Assembly: GCF_001411555.2 (NCBI RefSeq)
Contig: NC_049902.1
Span: forward strand, 12,813,423-12,877,422
Reading direction: 5' to 3'
Source of the DNA: Juglans regia
Lineage: Eukaryota > Streptophyta > Magnoliopsida > Fagales > Juglandaceae
Length of the DNA: 64,000 nucleotides
Shown here: positions 43,691 through 56,100 of the stretch, piece after piece
Layout of the letters: every line of letters starts with the position of its first letter
How positions within the stretch are numbered: the first letter of the stretch is position 1
The notes under the pieces: model-generated
The model's input: the letters and a program-made list of their open reading frames with translations, nothing else
Told to the model about the DNA's origin: nothing
Database searches by the model: none
Made by a program: the position numbers and the translations under genes

Positions 43691-45602
43691 GTTGGGATTG
43701 TGTTGGCTTGTAGGAAGCTTGTAAAAATAAGTGGATATTTAAGGTAGGTAGATTGTATGTTGAACTTAGGTGATAACAAGGCAAGGTATATGTGTAATTT
43801 GAGTTGTATGTTAGTATCGGTGTGTATGAAACTTGTATACACAAGCGGGAGTTTTAGTGAGCTATATGTTGATCTTAGGTGATAAAAGGGATAGGGTACA
43901 TGTGTGAATGGTTGGATGCATGTATTGGATAGATCTACCATATGTAATGGATAGTCTATCTAAAGTATAAGTTTATAATGTTTAAGCGTCAAGGTTGGCT
44001 TAAAGTTGTGTATTATGCATGGTTGGAGTTATGATGAGGTGTCAGTTAGATTATGCATGAATGAAGGAATGGAGAAATGAAGTTGATAGGATTGTGCCTT
44101 AACCTTTAAAGTGAACCATGGAGATTCACTTTAAGGTATAAGGACATGAAGTTGAATGTCAAGTGTTGGAAGTGTGACTTGAATGGGTCTAAGTGAAGGA
44201 AGTATAAGTCAAGGGTAGTTTTATGCGTTTCTAATTTTAAGTTGCATATACACTTAAAAAGGGAATGATGTTAAGGTTATGTATGCATCTAAATTGCCAT
44301 CTAACACGCACATGAATGAACTGCATGAAATGAAAATAACATGGAATCCAGGTAAGTATTATGTTCATACTCTTCTAGAATTTTCTAAATGATATGAAAA
44401 TGAAACTTTTATGAGAAATGTTCTTTTTGTGCAATGAAGGAAAATGAAATGGTGTTTATGAGTATGCTAAGTAATAACGTTTTAAGGTATATGTATGTAA
44501 TGATCTTTCTTGACGATCCGTTTTTATGCACATCAAGAATAGTTGTATGCATGTGAAATGGATGTAGTATGTAGTAACTATTATCTTTATGTTCCATGAA
44601 ATGAAATGTTGTGGTTTATGTTTGATGCTAAGAAATAAAGTCTAAATAATGGGATGAAATTATGTTTAAATGATGCTACAAAATATGTTTAAATGATGCT
44701 GTGAAAATATGTTTAATGGATGCTATGAAATGTTGTTTAAATGATGATGTTTATTCTTATGCTTTGAAATGATGTTTATGAAATGAAATTGACTAATAAA
44801 TGAAAAGACTGAAAATGAAAGGATTAAAAGGAAAAAAAATGAATTTTTTAATGTATGAAATTACGTAACAGTCATGACTGAATGAATGATGGGACCAATG
44901 GACTGGGCAGATTGTAATACTGGGTAAGTAGTACTAGTAGTGTACCCAATGCTACTCCTTGATTGAAACAAATTCTCAACATGTGGTCATGGGCGGAATC
45001 CGGATCCAAAAGTCCACTAACCCCAACACACGAGACGTAACAATGTGTACAAGCCAGAGGAAAAGTGATAAGAGTAATTGAATATATGAAACGATTTAGT
45101 TTCTTTATGAAGGAATGTACAATGTGTAGAAATTGTTTTGTGAGAAATGAAAACATATGTTAGTATATTTTTAAAATATGAAGTAATGTTTATTGAATAT
45201 TCGACTCATTTTATTTTTATGTATGTCCCTCTCCCTTCCAGGAACAAAATGAGGACGGAGTGTCAAGACAGACATAGCCCAAGAGAAGGGTGACAGAAAC
45301 CTAGGCATGTTAATGTAATGTATGAAAGAATATTTTTTTGGAAAAGGATTTTGTGATTAATTTAATGATTTTTGCTATAAACTTTCTTTTAATATACAAA
45401 ACATATTTTAATTTTAAATATAGAATCTTTTATATTCTGAGAATGAAAGAAAAAAGTTTTAAAAGGTTCAATAATTTCCGTCTCATTTTCTAAAATTATT
45501 TTCTAAAGTTCTACCACAAGGACGAGCGTTACAGCTTAGGTAGTGAACATATATAAGACATTGTGTTCTTTGATACTTATGTAGCATATAGAGATGGTTG
45601 AC

Positions 45603-45605
<3 letters not shown>

Positions 45606-45651
<46 letters not shown>
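45606..45651. repeat. (TA)n microsatellite
   Basis: About 45 bases of uninterrupted TA repeat. Confidence 0.95.
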
Positions 45652-45653
<2 letters not shown>

Positions 45654-46510
45654 CCTTAGTTATGCTAAGATGAGATCTTTGTTATTTGTTAAAACCGTAC
45701 ATGGATAACCCACAATCTGTGTAACATGTGGTTTAGCTAGATGCAATATCCTATTTGGCAATTTGGATAGGGAGCAAATGGAGGGATTTGGGTTAGGCAT
45801 TAAGATAGCGACTAGACTAAGATTTGTAGAATGTAATGAGATTAGACATACGCTCTTTTGAAAATAGAACTCCACGGTAGCATGTATTTCATACTACATA
45901 TGCTTTTACAACCAACAATAGAGGTGAATGAATGGGATCCCTGCTTCCTCATCGTGTGAGTCCTATAGGTCATGATTGATTATCTTAATTTATTTATGCC
46001 TTTTTTTGAAAACTTTTGACCGTGTCAAGAGGTTGAAGTTTTAATGTCTACTACTTTGGCATATTATCTATGACCATGAATAATTCGATCTAAAAAGACA
46101 TTGTTAGAAAAACGACTAGACTAAAACTAAATGATATGAGGGTGTAGGAACACTATTTGGTAACACACAAATATTGTGCTTATACTCGCTGCTGACAATT
46201 TATGTTACTTCTTTGAAGTTGCGATACAACTGTGGGTACATCCTGTTTTATGGAAATTGAGTATTGCTCTGAGTCATTCAAACTCGAGATGGATTAGGGA
46301 TGTTTAGTTCGATTTGACCAAATGAGTCATGGCATAACGAGACACTTTTATGAATGTTGTTATGCTGGTCTTCTTTTAGAGAGGATTTAATATTGTACTC
46401 CCATTTTTCTTTTACATGTGTGCTTGATGGTCGCACAACCTATTTGTCAATATGATCAAGATTGAGAACATATTGAGAGATACAGACCAGGGATCTTACC
46501 CACTATGTGT
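45652..46510 (+). other. Probable internal remnant upstream of an LTR
   Basis: No coding region is recognisable, but the segment ends in a polypurine tract (CAGTGGGAGA, 46511-46520) abutting the LTR at 46521. At least its right part is therefore likely to be 3' internal sequence of a Copia-type element. No left LTR is visible. Confidence 0.4.
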
Positions 46511-46520
46511 CAGTGGGAGA

Positions 46521-46928
46521 TGTAGTAAAGGGACGCTCATAATGGGCACCCTTTCACCTTCCCTTGGCTAGGAGTTATGAAATAGTTTAATAGTCACTTC
46601 ATGAGTCTTGATGTTTGGCTTTTAATGGACAGCCAAGGGTTACACTTGGGCTATTTATATAGCCACTGTCCCCTTTGGATGAGGCATTTGTAGCACAAAA
46701 AATAAAAATCTCTCTCTCAAGTATGGTTCTCTTTTGTCCTAAGATTTAGGTTGTGGAATATGTGAGTGTTATTCTAATCTTATCATGTAGCATATTTCAC
46801 TATCGACGATGATGATTTTGGATGAACAACTACAATAGAAAATCCGCAAAACAATTGCACTAGAGCCAAAATTTACTACTCGAGATAACATCACTTCTAC
46901 TGTATATTCTGATATAATATTTTTAACA
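46521..46928 (+). mobile_element. 3' LTR of a truncated element
   Basis: 408 bp beginning TGTAGTAAAGGGACGC and ending ATTTTTAACA, preceded by the polypurine tract CAGTGGGAGA. It is homologous along its length to the solo LTR at 31766-32168. Since a PPT is attached, this copy is a 3' LTR with some internal sequence rather than a solo LTR. Confidence 0.75.
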
Positions 46929-47213
46929 ATTTTATTTTATTTTAGAAATCTCTTGCTATTCTGGAAGTGGGGGTACGATAGAAAGAGAAAATCTGTCATT
47001 ATTTTATTTCAGAAAAAATTAACCACTACAAAATAATTTACAGCTAATAGAAGAGACATTACGAGCGTGGAAAATTACGTATGAGCTCACCATCCAGGGG
47101 CTAATACCTACAAAACTTGCAAAAAAATGTGATTGTACTAATAGTACCATGTGATATGGAGAGGCTATCATCCAACTTTTCATTTGAGCATATCAACGGA
47201 CAGGCTATTATAA

Positions 47214-47398
47214 CAATAATTATTATTATTCATTATCTTTGTACTGTATATAATTTTTTTAGTTTTTTTTAAATAAATATATGATGTATAGATGATAAGT
47301 AAAATAATTTAATTAATTTAAGAAGAATAAAATTAAAATAATTTTAAAAAAATAAAAATAAGTGTGGTATGTAATGTGTGAGATAATAAGTAACGAAA
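47214..47398. mobile_element. Mutator-type MITE (family M)
   Basis: 185 bp with inverted ends around TTATTCATTATC and GATAATAAGTAAC. The flanks CTATTATAA and CTTTTATAA match at 8 of 9 bases. The interior GTGTGGTATGTAATGTGTGAG matches other family members. Confidence 0.6.
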
Positions 47399-49599
47399 CT
47401 TTTATAATAAAAATAATTTTATAATTTGATGAGTAATATTAAATCACATCAATTTATATAATTATTTTTGTATGATTTATTTATAGTTAAGAGTATTTTC
47501 CCCATTGTTATATGGCCATAGAATAGATTATAGACAGAGCATCGCAACGATGATGGACCCAAGTTAATGCTAGGGGGCCATGGCTCCCCAAAACTTCTAG
47601 GAAAATTAATATACATTGATCTTTTATAGTTTATAGGGATGTAATTAATTTGATCTTGTGATGGCCTTTCTTCCAAAATCACCTTGACTCAATCGACTAT
47701 TTATTCATAAGCTCAACTTCAGAAAAATTCAGCCTAATTTGAAAACCAAACAAATAAAAACCCATCTCATTACAAAATAACAGGAATAATAGGAAAAAAA
47801 AAAAAATTCTATACGGTGCTGACACGTTTCACCCTACAGATTGTCTACGTGAGGACCTATCTAATCATTTTGCATGGAGAATTACAGTGTGAGGATTATG
47901 TTTGCCAGTTTCAGTGTTTGTTCGTGCTTTGTAATAATTTCTTATTATGTAATGCAATAATTCCCTTATGATTTTTAATGATAATAAGAAAAGATACATT
48001 GTTCCACTTATAAAAAAGATTATTCATCTTTAACTTCGTGAATTTATTTATTAAATCAAATCCTAATGCATCTTGCCTAATCTAGTTTTAGCTTCTAATT
48101 ATAATTTATCTTGCTACTTATGCAATAGATTGATTAGTACTTTGTTTATCTATGATTATATTTATCGAATGACTGTTTATTTTGAGGTTGTAATTTTTTG
48201 ACTTTAAACTCATGTCTCATAAGTAATTGAATTTATCCTTCTTGAAGCGTGGTTGTGGTTTACATAGAGACCCACAATCATTTGTAATCGTAGTTCTTTA
48301 CTCAGACTGAGATCTGTTGTTATAACTTGTTTTGGTTGTTTTGATTTATTTATTTATTTATTTGGTTTTCCAATTTGTTGTGGAAGGATCTGTGATTTTT
48401 TGGATTTGTTGTTGTTTAGGATTTTTTTAGTATTTTCAGATTATTTTTCACCGTAGGTGGACGGGATGGGACAAACAGATGAGCTAGCAAGGCCAATTTA
48501 CCCCCCAGAATGTAGCCGGGGCACCCCACACCCCGTGGTGCATGGCCGGAGTCAAGGGGGCAAAACCTTCCCCCGCCCATGCCGGGGAGGGATGCTTGAA
48601 GGGGGCCACCCACACTATGCTGTTAGCACTCCTATGAATGATGGTCCATAAATAAAAGAATTGTGTGCTCGCATGACTCCTTGTTAACCAGGTTACCCTG
48701 AATTTTTTGCACCCATAGGATTTCTTCTCTTTAATTGTTCATGTAGTTCAGATTGGAGCTGAAGTTCATTATATTTGTTTACCATTGTTAAGTCTTTAAC
48801 TTGGATATGGTCAATGGAAACACTGAGACCTTTGATATTAGTCGCTATTTAACCAAAACATTCCATATTCAAAAAGCCCAGGGCCTGTTTGACAATTTTT
48901 TTTTCTTTTTTAATCTTCTAGCAGAGTTGGAACGCCGCTGATTTATTGACATTGCTTCGCCTGGCTTCAATGACAACGGTGGTACTAAAGAGTTTCTTGG
49001 GTTCAAAAGACCTCAAATTTGAATGGTTTAGGGTTTGATCTAGGGCCAAAACTCTTTGTTGAACATCCTCCTATGAGTCCTATCTACCTCTCCAAGCAGG
49101 ATGATCAACTTCAAAGCTAAATTTGAAGTCAAGTCAGGTACTTCTGCGCAACCATCGCAGACTGGTTAACATGATACGATTCGAGAGATGCTGAGTCATT
49201 CGTCTAATGCCTACTTACATATGCTCGCAGCAATGGGAGCAGTGAAATGAACTCCCACTGGTCAATGTCCAGATATTAGTTTAGAACTTCTAGTTAACTC
49301 GATATTCCGTTCAGATATGCTGCTTAAACTCATACGAACAGCATCGATTTTAGATATTAAATGCTAGCTAGGGCTGGTAGTAGTTAATTTCGTTTAAAGA
49401 GCACTTTCTTGGTACATGTCCAGGAGTTCTGTCAAGCATAGAAAGCCCTCCTTGTGATCACTGATCATTGACTTCTTCGAATTCAAGTTCAAAGCAACAA
49501 GTTTTCAAAGAACTCCAGCTTTTTAAAATAATGCATATGCAGCTAGGTTTCGACAAATGATCTTACAAACCTCAATTCAACTTCAACTTGCATGTGGAC
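47399..49599. other. No gene seen; GC-rich patch at 48450-48620
   Basis: Mostly AT-rich with no supported gene. Around 48450-48620 is a GC-rich patch with GGCACCCCACACCCCGTGGTGC-like inverted sequences, which may be part of a small DNA element. The open frames there are composition-driven. The last part is the 3' flank of YLS8. Confidence 0.45.
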
Positions 49600-52500
49600 T
49601 TAGTAGCGGTACTTGGTGGAGTAGTCCTTCGGTGCAATAACCAAACCACGACCCTTCCTTGCACCACGATACACCGTCTCAACAATGTCAATGAACTCTT
49701 GCTTGTCCTTCATAGCCCAGTTAATCTTGTTGTTGTTTCCAGTGCCAAGGTCAATCATAATGTGCTTGTTTCGGAAGAAGAACATGACTGTGGATGGGTC
49801 ATAGAGCTCGTACATTGTGTTGAAATCAGGCACCTCGGTGATGTCCACAAGATATATTACAGCAAAGTTCTTAAGTGTCTCAGCAACAGATGCTAGCACT
49901 TCATCCATCTAAAATCCAAAACAAATAAATTGGACCAAAATCAGACATTAATCGAGGACAAAGACAGCTTTCACAACAAACTAAAAGAGAAATAGGATCA
50001 TTTACTCATCCAAAAAATACAGCACTGATAATCACAGAGAAAAGATGGAGCAAGGGATAATGATTTCAAAAAATATTGTTTCCATTTAGGCTTTTGGAAC
50101 TTAGAAAATCATCAAAGAATTATAAAAATCCTATTTTGTATTGTAAGAGCCCTGCCTCGGTGTTCCACATCATAAAAAAGAGTTTTGCTATGTACAAGCA
50201 AGTTTGCGTACCAATCTGCATACTAATATTGTTGCTTTCATATTCTAAATTCAAATTAGCATGGTTTTAATAAAATCTACTTTCTGACCAATCATATTAA
50301 ATGGGTGCGCATATTAGTGCCCAGAATCGCTTACAATTAGATTTTTCCCATAAAAAAATCATGTATTTTGTATTAAATCAAATGACACCTCCAAAAAAAT
50401 TACACTAGTGGCAGCGAGGATTCAAATTCCCCTGGGGGTACTACTTTTACCAAAAAAAAAAAAGGAAAACACTATATGGAATCATTTTGGTGCACCCCTT
50501 ACGCACGAAACATGACGCGACTGCGTTTTGGCATTTTGAAACCAGTGTCTTCTCTCCCCTTGTCTTCTCTGACATCAATGATAACTTGCACCTTTTTCTC
50601 TATTTCCTGCAAATTTTCAGCACATCGTTCGGTAAAAACAATTCTCAAAACCCTTCTCCATATTTTCTTCCAGAAAAGTGCCTTTTACCCTTCCCTGTTT
50701 TGGCTCTCTAGACTCTAGTCTATAAGACTTCATGCCCAACCAAAAGTTTTCCCGCACAAGTTGATCTATAATTTTTCGAAGAGAGTACAATTTTTAATAT
50801 CAGTCTGAGTCCTTCTCTTCTTGGTTGGTGAGTACCTTTGTTCCCCATCGCTCCAAGCTGTAGACAACTACTACTACCAATTGTTGGAAGTTTGGAACCC
50901 AAATATTTAAATTGTGTATTGGGTTCTATCATTAAGGTTTTTTTTCGGTTTAGTACAAAAAGTTCAGACCTTCCAAATCTGCATCTCTAACCATTTAGGG
51001 TGAAATTTTTTCAGTTTTGGTTTTCCATGGTAAACACTGTTTGTGAAACAGGTTTCATCTGGGTCTGAAGTATAATCCCAGTTTGCCTACTCTGCAAGCC
51101 GTCAAAGTCCACTGATTTGATTCCTTGTTTCAAACCAGGGTATTGAGAGAAATGTTAAAAGGTATCTAAAGTATAACACTTTCTGCAAGATTTTTGTGTT
51201 CACATCTGAAATATTTAAGATTTCTGTGTCTGGGGTTTTCAGTCTAATGCAAATTGAAGGCCCTGAACATGGCCCATCTTGTTCCCAGTGTCCTCCTCAG
51301 GCTTCTGCAGCACAGCCCATCTTGAAGGCCCCGAACACAGATATAAAGGTTGCCGGAGAGCACAGGTCGTTGCTATTGCAAGTTGTGAGCATTTTTCCAG
51401 TGCTTGCAGGTGGTGAGTTGTTCCCAAACAAAGGCTTTTATCTCAAGGTTTCAGATTCCTCTCATGCCACTTATGTATCCCTCCCTGATGAGCAAGATGA
51501 TCTGATTCTTAGTGACAAGATCCAACTGGGTTAGTTTATTCACATGGAGTGTGGCTGATTCGGAGATCAGAGAAGAAGAGAAGGGGAGCTGAAAATCGGA
51601 GCTGATTTCGCAGAGGAGAAGAGAATAAGGGGAGAGGGCATGGCTGTGCTCTCATATTCTGCAGAGGAGAAGAAAAGAAGGGGAGATGATTTTGCAGAAG
51701 GGAGAAGAAGGGGAAAACGCTGGTTTCAAAACGCAGCATTTAATATTGCCACATTATGTTTTGTGCGCAAGGGGTGTGCCAAAACAATTGCATATAGCGA
51801 TTTCCAAAAAACAATTATATTACTGTTGCTGGCCTAGTCATTTAACCCCACAGTACCTGACAACTGTGGTGCCCTCAGAACTAATGGACTTTTTCATGTT
51901 TTGTATTTCAAAATGAGTTGCCAACCCAAATTCGTGCTCCATTTTCTATCAAGCAAAAAGTCTCCGTCTCCCTTGGGCATCAGGCCAGAGCATCTAAAGA
52001 ACTCTAAGCCCTCTCAATAAAGTACACAGGCTCAATATAAAACTCTAGAACACAACTGTTAAGCCCAATTAAATTGGGGATTGTCTGTATCAAGTCATAT
52101 TTCAACCAAAAAGATCCATTTATATAATGTGACCAAATTCCATACTGGCTGACGGCTGTCATCCTGTTACAACTCTCAACCTTACTGCTGGTTTAGAACG
52201 GACTCCACATCATGTCCCATCAATGCATGCAAATAAATATTTACCATGACAGTGGTTCCCCAAATTCCACTAGCCACCAAATTAACTACAAAAGCATATT
52301 GTTTGTATAGGGTATGTAGACGCGTATGGTGTGGCATGTGAAAAAATTACCACTCCAAACGATCTAAAGCAAAACAAAACTTGCAGACGCGATATAAAGA
52401 AAACTTTTAGCAAAGGGAAAAAGTTTAAAGCCTTTTATGCCAAAAACACTGATCTAGATTAGCAATCTTTCCTATTAAGCAATAACGGTAGTTCTTTTAA

Positions 52501-53046
52501 ACAAACCAAATGACGAATAAACTCTAGCAATTAGAAAATTGAAAAACCATGAGTATTAGCCTTGTTGAGCAAAGAAGCATCTCAATAATGATGAGACGAA
52601 CAAAAAATTTAAACAAGAACAAGTTCTCCATTGCCAGCAGTACCCACTAACCTAAAAATTACAAAACTTTATAGCGAAGTCACAGTCAATACTGTGGGTA
52701 AATACAAATTTCAGTTCTTTTGTTCTACAATACAGTGGGTATACTAGTAATATACGTGTTATGTAAGAATAGGGTTTCTGAGTTCCTAATTAGTGAAATA
52801 AGATAGATGAATTTCATCTAGTAAAAAAAAAAAATAGCGTTAAACCCCGAATTTCGAATAACCATCTGACATAAAATAGATCTCAAAAACACATCGAGAG
52901 AAAGGGAGGGAGGGAAGGAGAGGAACCTGCATGCAGGTCTCGTCCCAATCATGGCCGAAACGAATGACGACGAGTCGCTCTTCCTCAGCCAGGATGGCCT
53001 GATCTACAGCCCATCCAGAGTGCAGGTGCGGCAGCAGGTATGACAT
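49600..53046 (-). CDS. U5 snRNP 15-kDa thioredoxin-like protein (YLS8/DIM1 family)
   Basis: Two exons on the minus strand: 53046-52927 (40 codons, [20 protein letters not shown] to ...DETCMQ) and 49908-49600 (102 codons, [17 protein letters not shown] to ...KDYSTKYRY, then stop). The intron 52926-49909 is phase 0, 3,018 bp, with a GT donor right after CAG and a TTTTAG acceptor. The spliced product is 142 residues, exactly the family length. Dim1/Dib1/TXNL4A proteins have a thioredoxin fold without redox activity and are core components of the spliceosomal U4/U6.U5 tri-snRNP in the nucleus. Every stretch I can check is near-identical to the ultra-conserved family, including [11 protein letters not shown] and [20 protein letters not shown]. 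The large intron holds a Pack-MULE. A hAT-like composite starts 136 bp upstream of the start codon, so the promoter is short or partly transposon-derived. Confidence 0.95.
50464..51805. mobile_element. Pack-MULE inside the YLS8 intron
   Basis: A 1,342-bp element begins GGAAAACACTATATGGAATC and ends in the complement-like GCATATAGCGATTTCC. The inverted repeat continues inward for roughly 80-90 bases: TTTTGG, CACCCCTT.CGCAC.AAACAT, and CTGCGTTTTG...GAAACCAG at both ends. Flanking 9-mers AAAAAAAAA and AAAAAACAA agree at 8 of 9, but the site is A-rich, so the TSD is weak. No transposase. The interior carries a DUF936 exon fragment, so by definition this is a Pack-MULE-type gene-capturing Mutator element. 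Confidence 0.8.
51196..51560 (+). pseudogene. Captured fragment of a DUF936-family gene
   Basis: The plus-strand frame contains [50 protein letters not shown] and ILSDKIQLG. This is the highly conserved N-terminal region of plant DUF936 proteins (function unknown; some are described as microtubule-associated). A TAG replaces the following Gln codon, after which FIHME continues in frame for a few residues before homology stops near 51555. The upstream codons ([13 protein letters not shown] ...) do not fit the family start, so this is a partial copy of one exon, possibly fused to other sequence. It runs antisense to YLS8. Confidence 0.8.
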
Positions 53047-53181
53047 CCCACCTTCTTGTTCTTGTTCTTGTTCTTATATTCCTCCTTATTCTTCAATTTC
53101 TGTGAACAAAAAATGAAGATGATGACTTAAATAGTAGCAGCCGACAAAAGCGATTGAATCACAAATGTGGGGGGGTAAAAT

Positions 53182-56100
53182 TAGGGGTGTAACCGGTCCG
53201 GTCCGGTTTTAGACAAAATTTATGACCAAACCGATATGTACCAGTTTTGCATTTTCAAAAACCGATTATGCACCGGTTGCCCCCCTAAACCTATACTTCC
53301 GGTTTTACCCGTTCCGGTCCGGTTTTCCGGTTTTAATAATCTACCATAAAAAAAGCTGCCATAAAAATACTGCTCCCATGTAAAAAATCTGCTGCCATAA
53401 AAAATGTGCTATAAAAAAATGTGCTATAACAAAAGAACTGCTATAGAAAAATCTGCTATAACAATATAAAATCTGATATAAAAAAAATCTGTAACAACAA
53501 AATAAACCCTAAATCAGAAGCTCATTAAAGTTGTTATAATATGCAGTTATGCACATATTGATACCAGTTCACAAAAAAAAAAAAAAAAAAAGAAGGATCA
53601 ACCAAAACTGAATTTTTTTATAAGTGTTCAATAGACACCAAATAAATTGATAAAAAGGAATCTCAAGTACAGGAATTGCAATGACAAGCCAAAAGGGCAA
53701 AGTACCCTGCCTCTCGTTACATAGCACAAGAGAAAAAGCTTTTGGGTTCCTTATATCAATACACGCAGAATAAAGATTAATAGAGAACGAAAGATCATCA
53801 ATGCAATAACAGAAAATTCAAATAGAGAATACACACAAAAAGAATACACTCAGAATTCACACATAAAGAAATTCAAATAGAGAATACACACAATGCAAGA
53901 AAACATTGTAATGATTCAAGAAAACACAGAACACACAAGAAAACCAAACCAGTAGAATCACTGATTGACATCCATTCAACCCAAAAAAATTAATCAGGTT
54001 CAAATCTACTGACAGATATATATGAACAAACAAACAAAATTACCCACAAAAACAAAAAGGTAAAGAAATCAAGTTATTTTCAGCTGGATGGGGAACTATA
54101 CATGTTCATCCTCAATGGGAGCTATACAACATTTATAAACCCTAAATCCTAAAATATAAAATATAAAATTATACCTTCTACAATTATAAAATACAGATTC
54201 AGCTTGATGGGGAGCTATACAACAAAATTATAAAATATAAACCCTAATCAGATTTCGAAATCTGTAAAAAATCCTAAATCTTAAATCTGTAAATTCGAAA
54301 AAAAAAAAAACTAAATGAAATGAATCAATTAGAAATAAATTGAAACATTGTAAAGATTTATGAAGTAAATGTAAGATCTTGAAAATTAAAAAGCATATAT
54401 ATGTTCACATACCGATTAGCTCGCCGAGAGAGGGGAAAACAATATCTGTGATTCTGTAGCCTCGGGAACAACTGGAAGTGGAGGAGAACAGAACGGACCA
54501 ACAGTGTCGACGGCGAGGGTCTGTTGACGGCGTGAGAGAGGGGCTGAGAGTGAGAGACGGCAACGGGGACTCAGGGACTCGACAGGCAGAGCAGGGATGG
54601 GCGCCGGGGGGGGGGGTTATGTCCGTAATTTTATATATCCCCGTTAAGCGACGCCGTTTTGAGAACTAGATGAAAGCAACCAGCAACCCAGGCTCCCATT
54701 AAACGACGCCGTTTGGCCTTTGGGACGAAAATTTAATCTATATGCATAATCTATACAGTATATATAGTATAGTATATTATATATATATATATATTAATTG
54801 TATATATATAATATATATATAGTGATATTAATATATAGTATACTATAGTATATATTATAATACTAACTATAAATTATACTATTTTAGTGATACTATCATA
54901 ATAATACTATATACTACACTAATACCATATATGGTTATATATATTTTGTTATAGTGATTTAACTTATTTTAGTGATTTATATATAATACTATAGTATAGT
55001 ATTAGTTATAGTGATTTAGTATAACTATATTAGTATGACTATAACTATAGTCTATATTAGACAATTAGTATAACTATATATTAGTATTAGTTATAGTGAT
55101 TTAGTATAACTCTACTAGTATAAATATAACTATAGTCTATATTAGACTATAAGTATAACTATAGTGAGTTTGTTAATTGTTATATTAGTATTTGTTAATT
55201 TTTATAGTGATTTAATTTATTATAACTATATTATTGATAGCATTATAGTGATAATATTAGTATAGTAATTTAGTATTAGTATTACTATATCATTATTTTA
55301 TATGTGATTATTTGGTATAGTGATTTATATACTAATTTATATATAGAGTAAAGTATATTACTAATATTAATATATTATTAGACTATAATGTTATTATAAA
55401 TATTAGTATTAATTATAGTGATTAGAATAACTATATATTATTATTTGTTAATTGTTATAGTGAGTTTAATTTATTATAACTATATTATTGATAGACTATA
55501 GTGATAGTATTAGTATAGTAATTTAGTATTAGTATTACTATATCATTATTTTATATGTGATTATTTAGTATAGTGATTTATATACTAATTTATGCATAAA
55601 CTTAAAGTATATTACTAAGAAAAATGATAGAGCTCCCACTGGAGCTCTAGTGTATTTTATTATGTGTATTTTTTAGTTCTTTTTTTTTTATACAGATTTT
55701 TAAAATATTTTTAAAAAATAAAAAAAATCATAATATTATTAAATAATATTTTCTTAATCACGAAATAAAATAAAAAATATTTTTTATGACTTTTTATTTT
55801 ACTTTGTGATTAAGGAAGTATTTTTTATGATTAAGAAAGTGTTTTGAATGATGTTCTAAATTTATTTTATTTTTTAAAAATATTAAAAAATATTAAAAAG
55901 TCTATATAAAAAATAACTTAAAAAAAAAACACATGTACATACATACTACAGCTCCGGCGGGAGCTGTAGCATCATCCTATTACTAATAGTAATATAGTTA
56001 TAGTATTAGACTATTAGTATTAGGTCATAAAATGTAAATTGTAATTAATATAAATTATATACTAATATATATTAGTATTACTAATATACTAATGTCTCAT

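Larger units (their letters stand above)
40752..45533 (-). mobile_element. TG...CA family element, copy 2, reverse orientation
   Basis: On the minus strand it begins (at 45533) TGTAACGCTCGTCCTTGTGG, directly comparable with TGTAACGCCCGTCTATGTGG of copy 1. Further shared parts include the block around 44900-45060, with GGATCCGGATTCCGCCCATG on the minus strand. This matches 8521-8680 of copy 1 (GTTACGTCTCGTGTGTTGGGG, TAATACTGG...GCAATCTGCCC type). CT/GA-rich and AT-rich distal parts occur in the same order. The far end is unclear. GCTTA after 45533 recurs at 40747-40751, a possible TSD, but the element end there is not the expected ...CA, so the left border is tentative. No gag or pol. Confidence 0.65.

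Noticed and set aside
43390..43941. 183-codon minus-strand frame rich in Thr/His/Ser
   Set aside because: It translates a GT-rich tandem repeat region of the non-coding element; no family match.
48416..48651. GC-rich frames on both strands
   Set aside because: They are opposite-strand frames in a short GC-rich patch, with no motif and no start signal.
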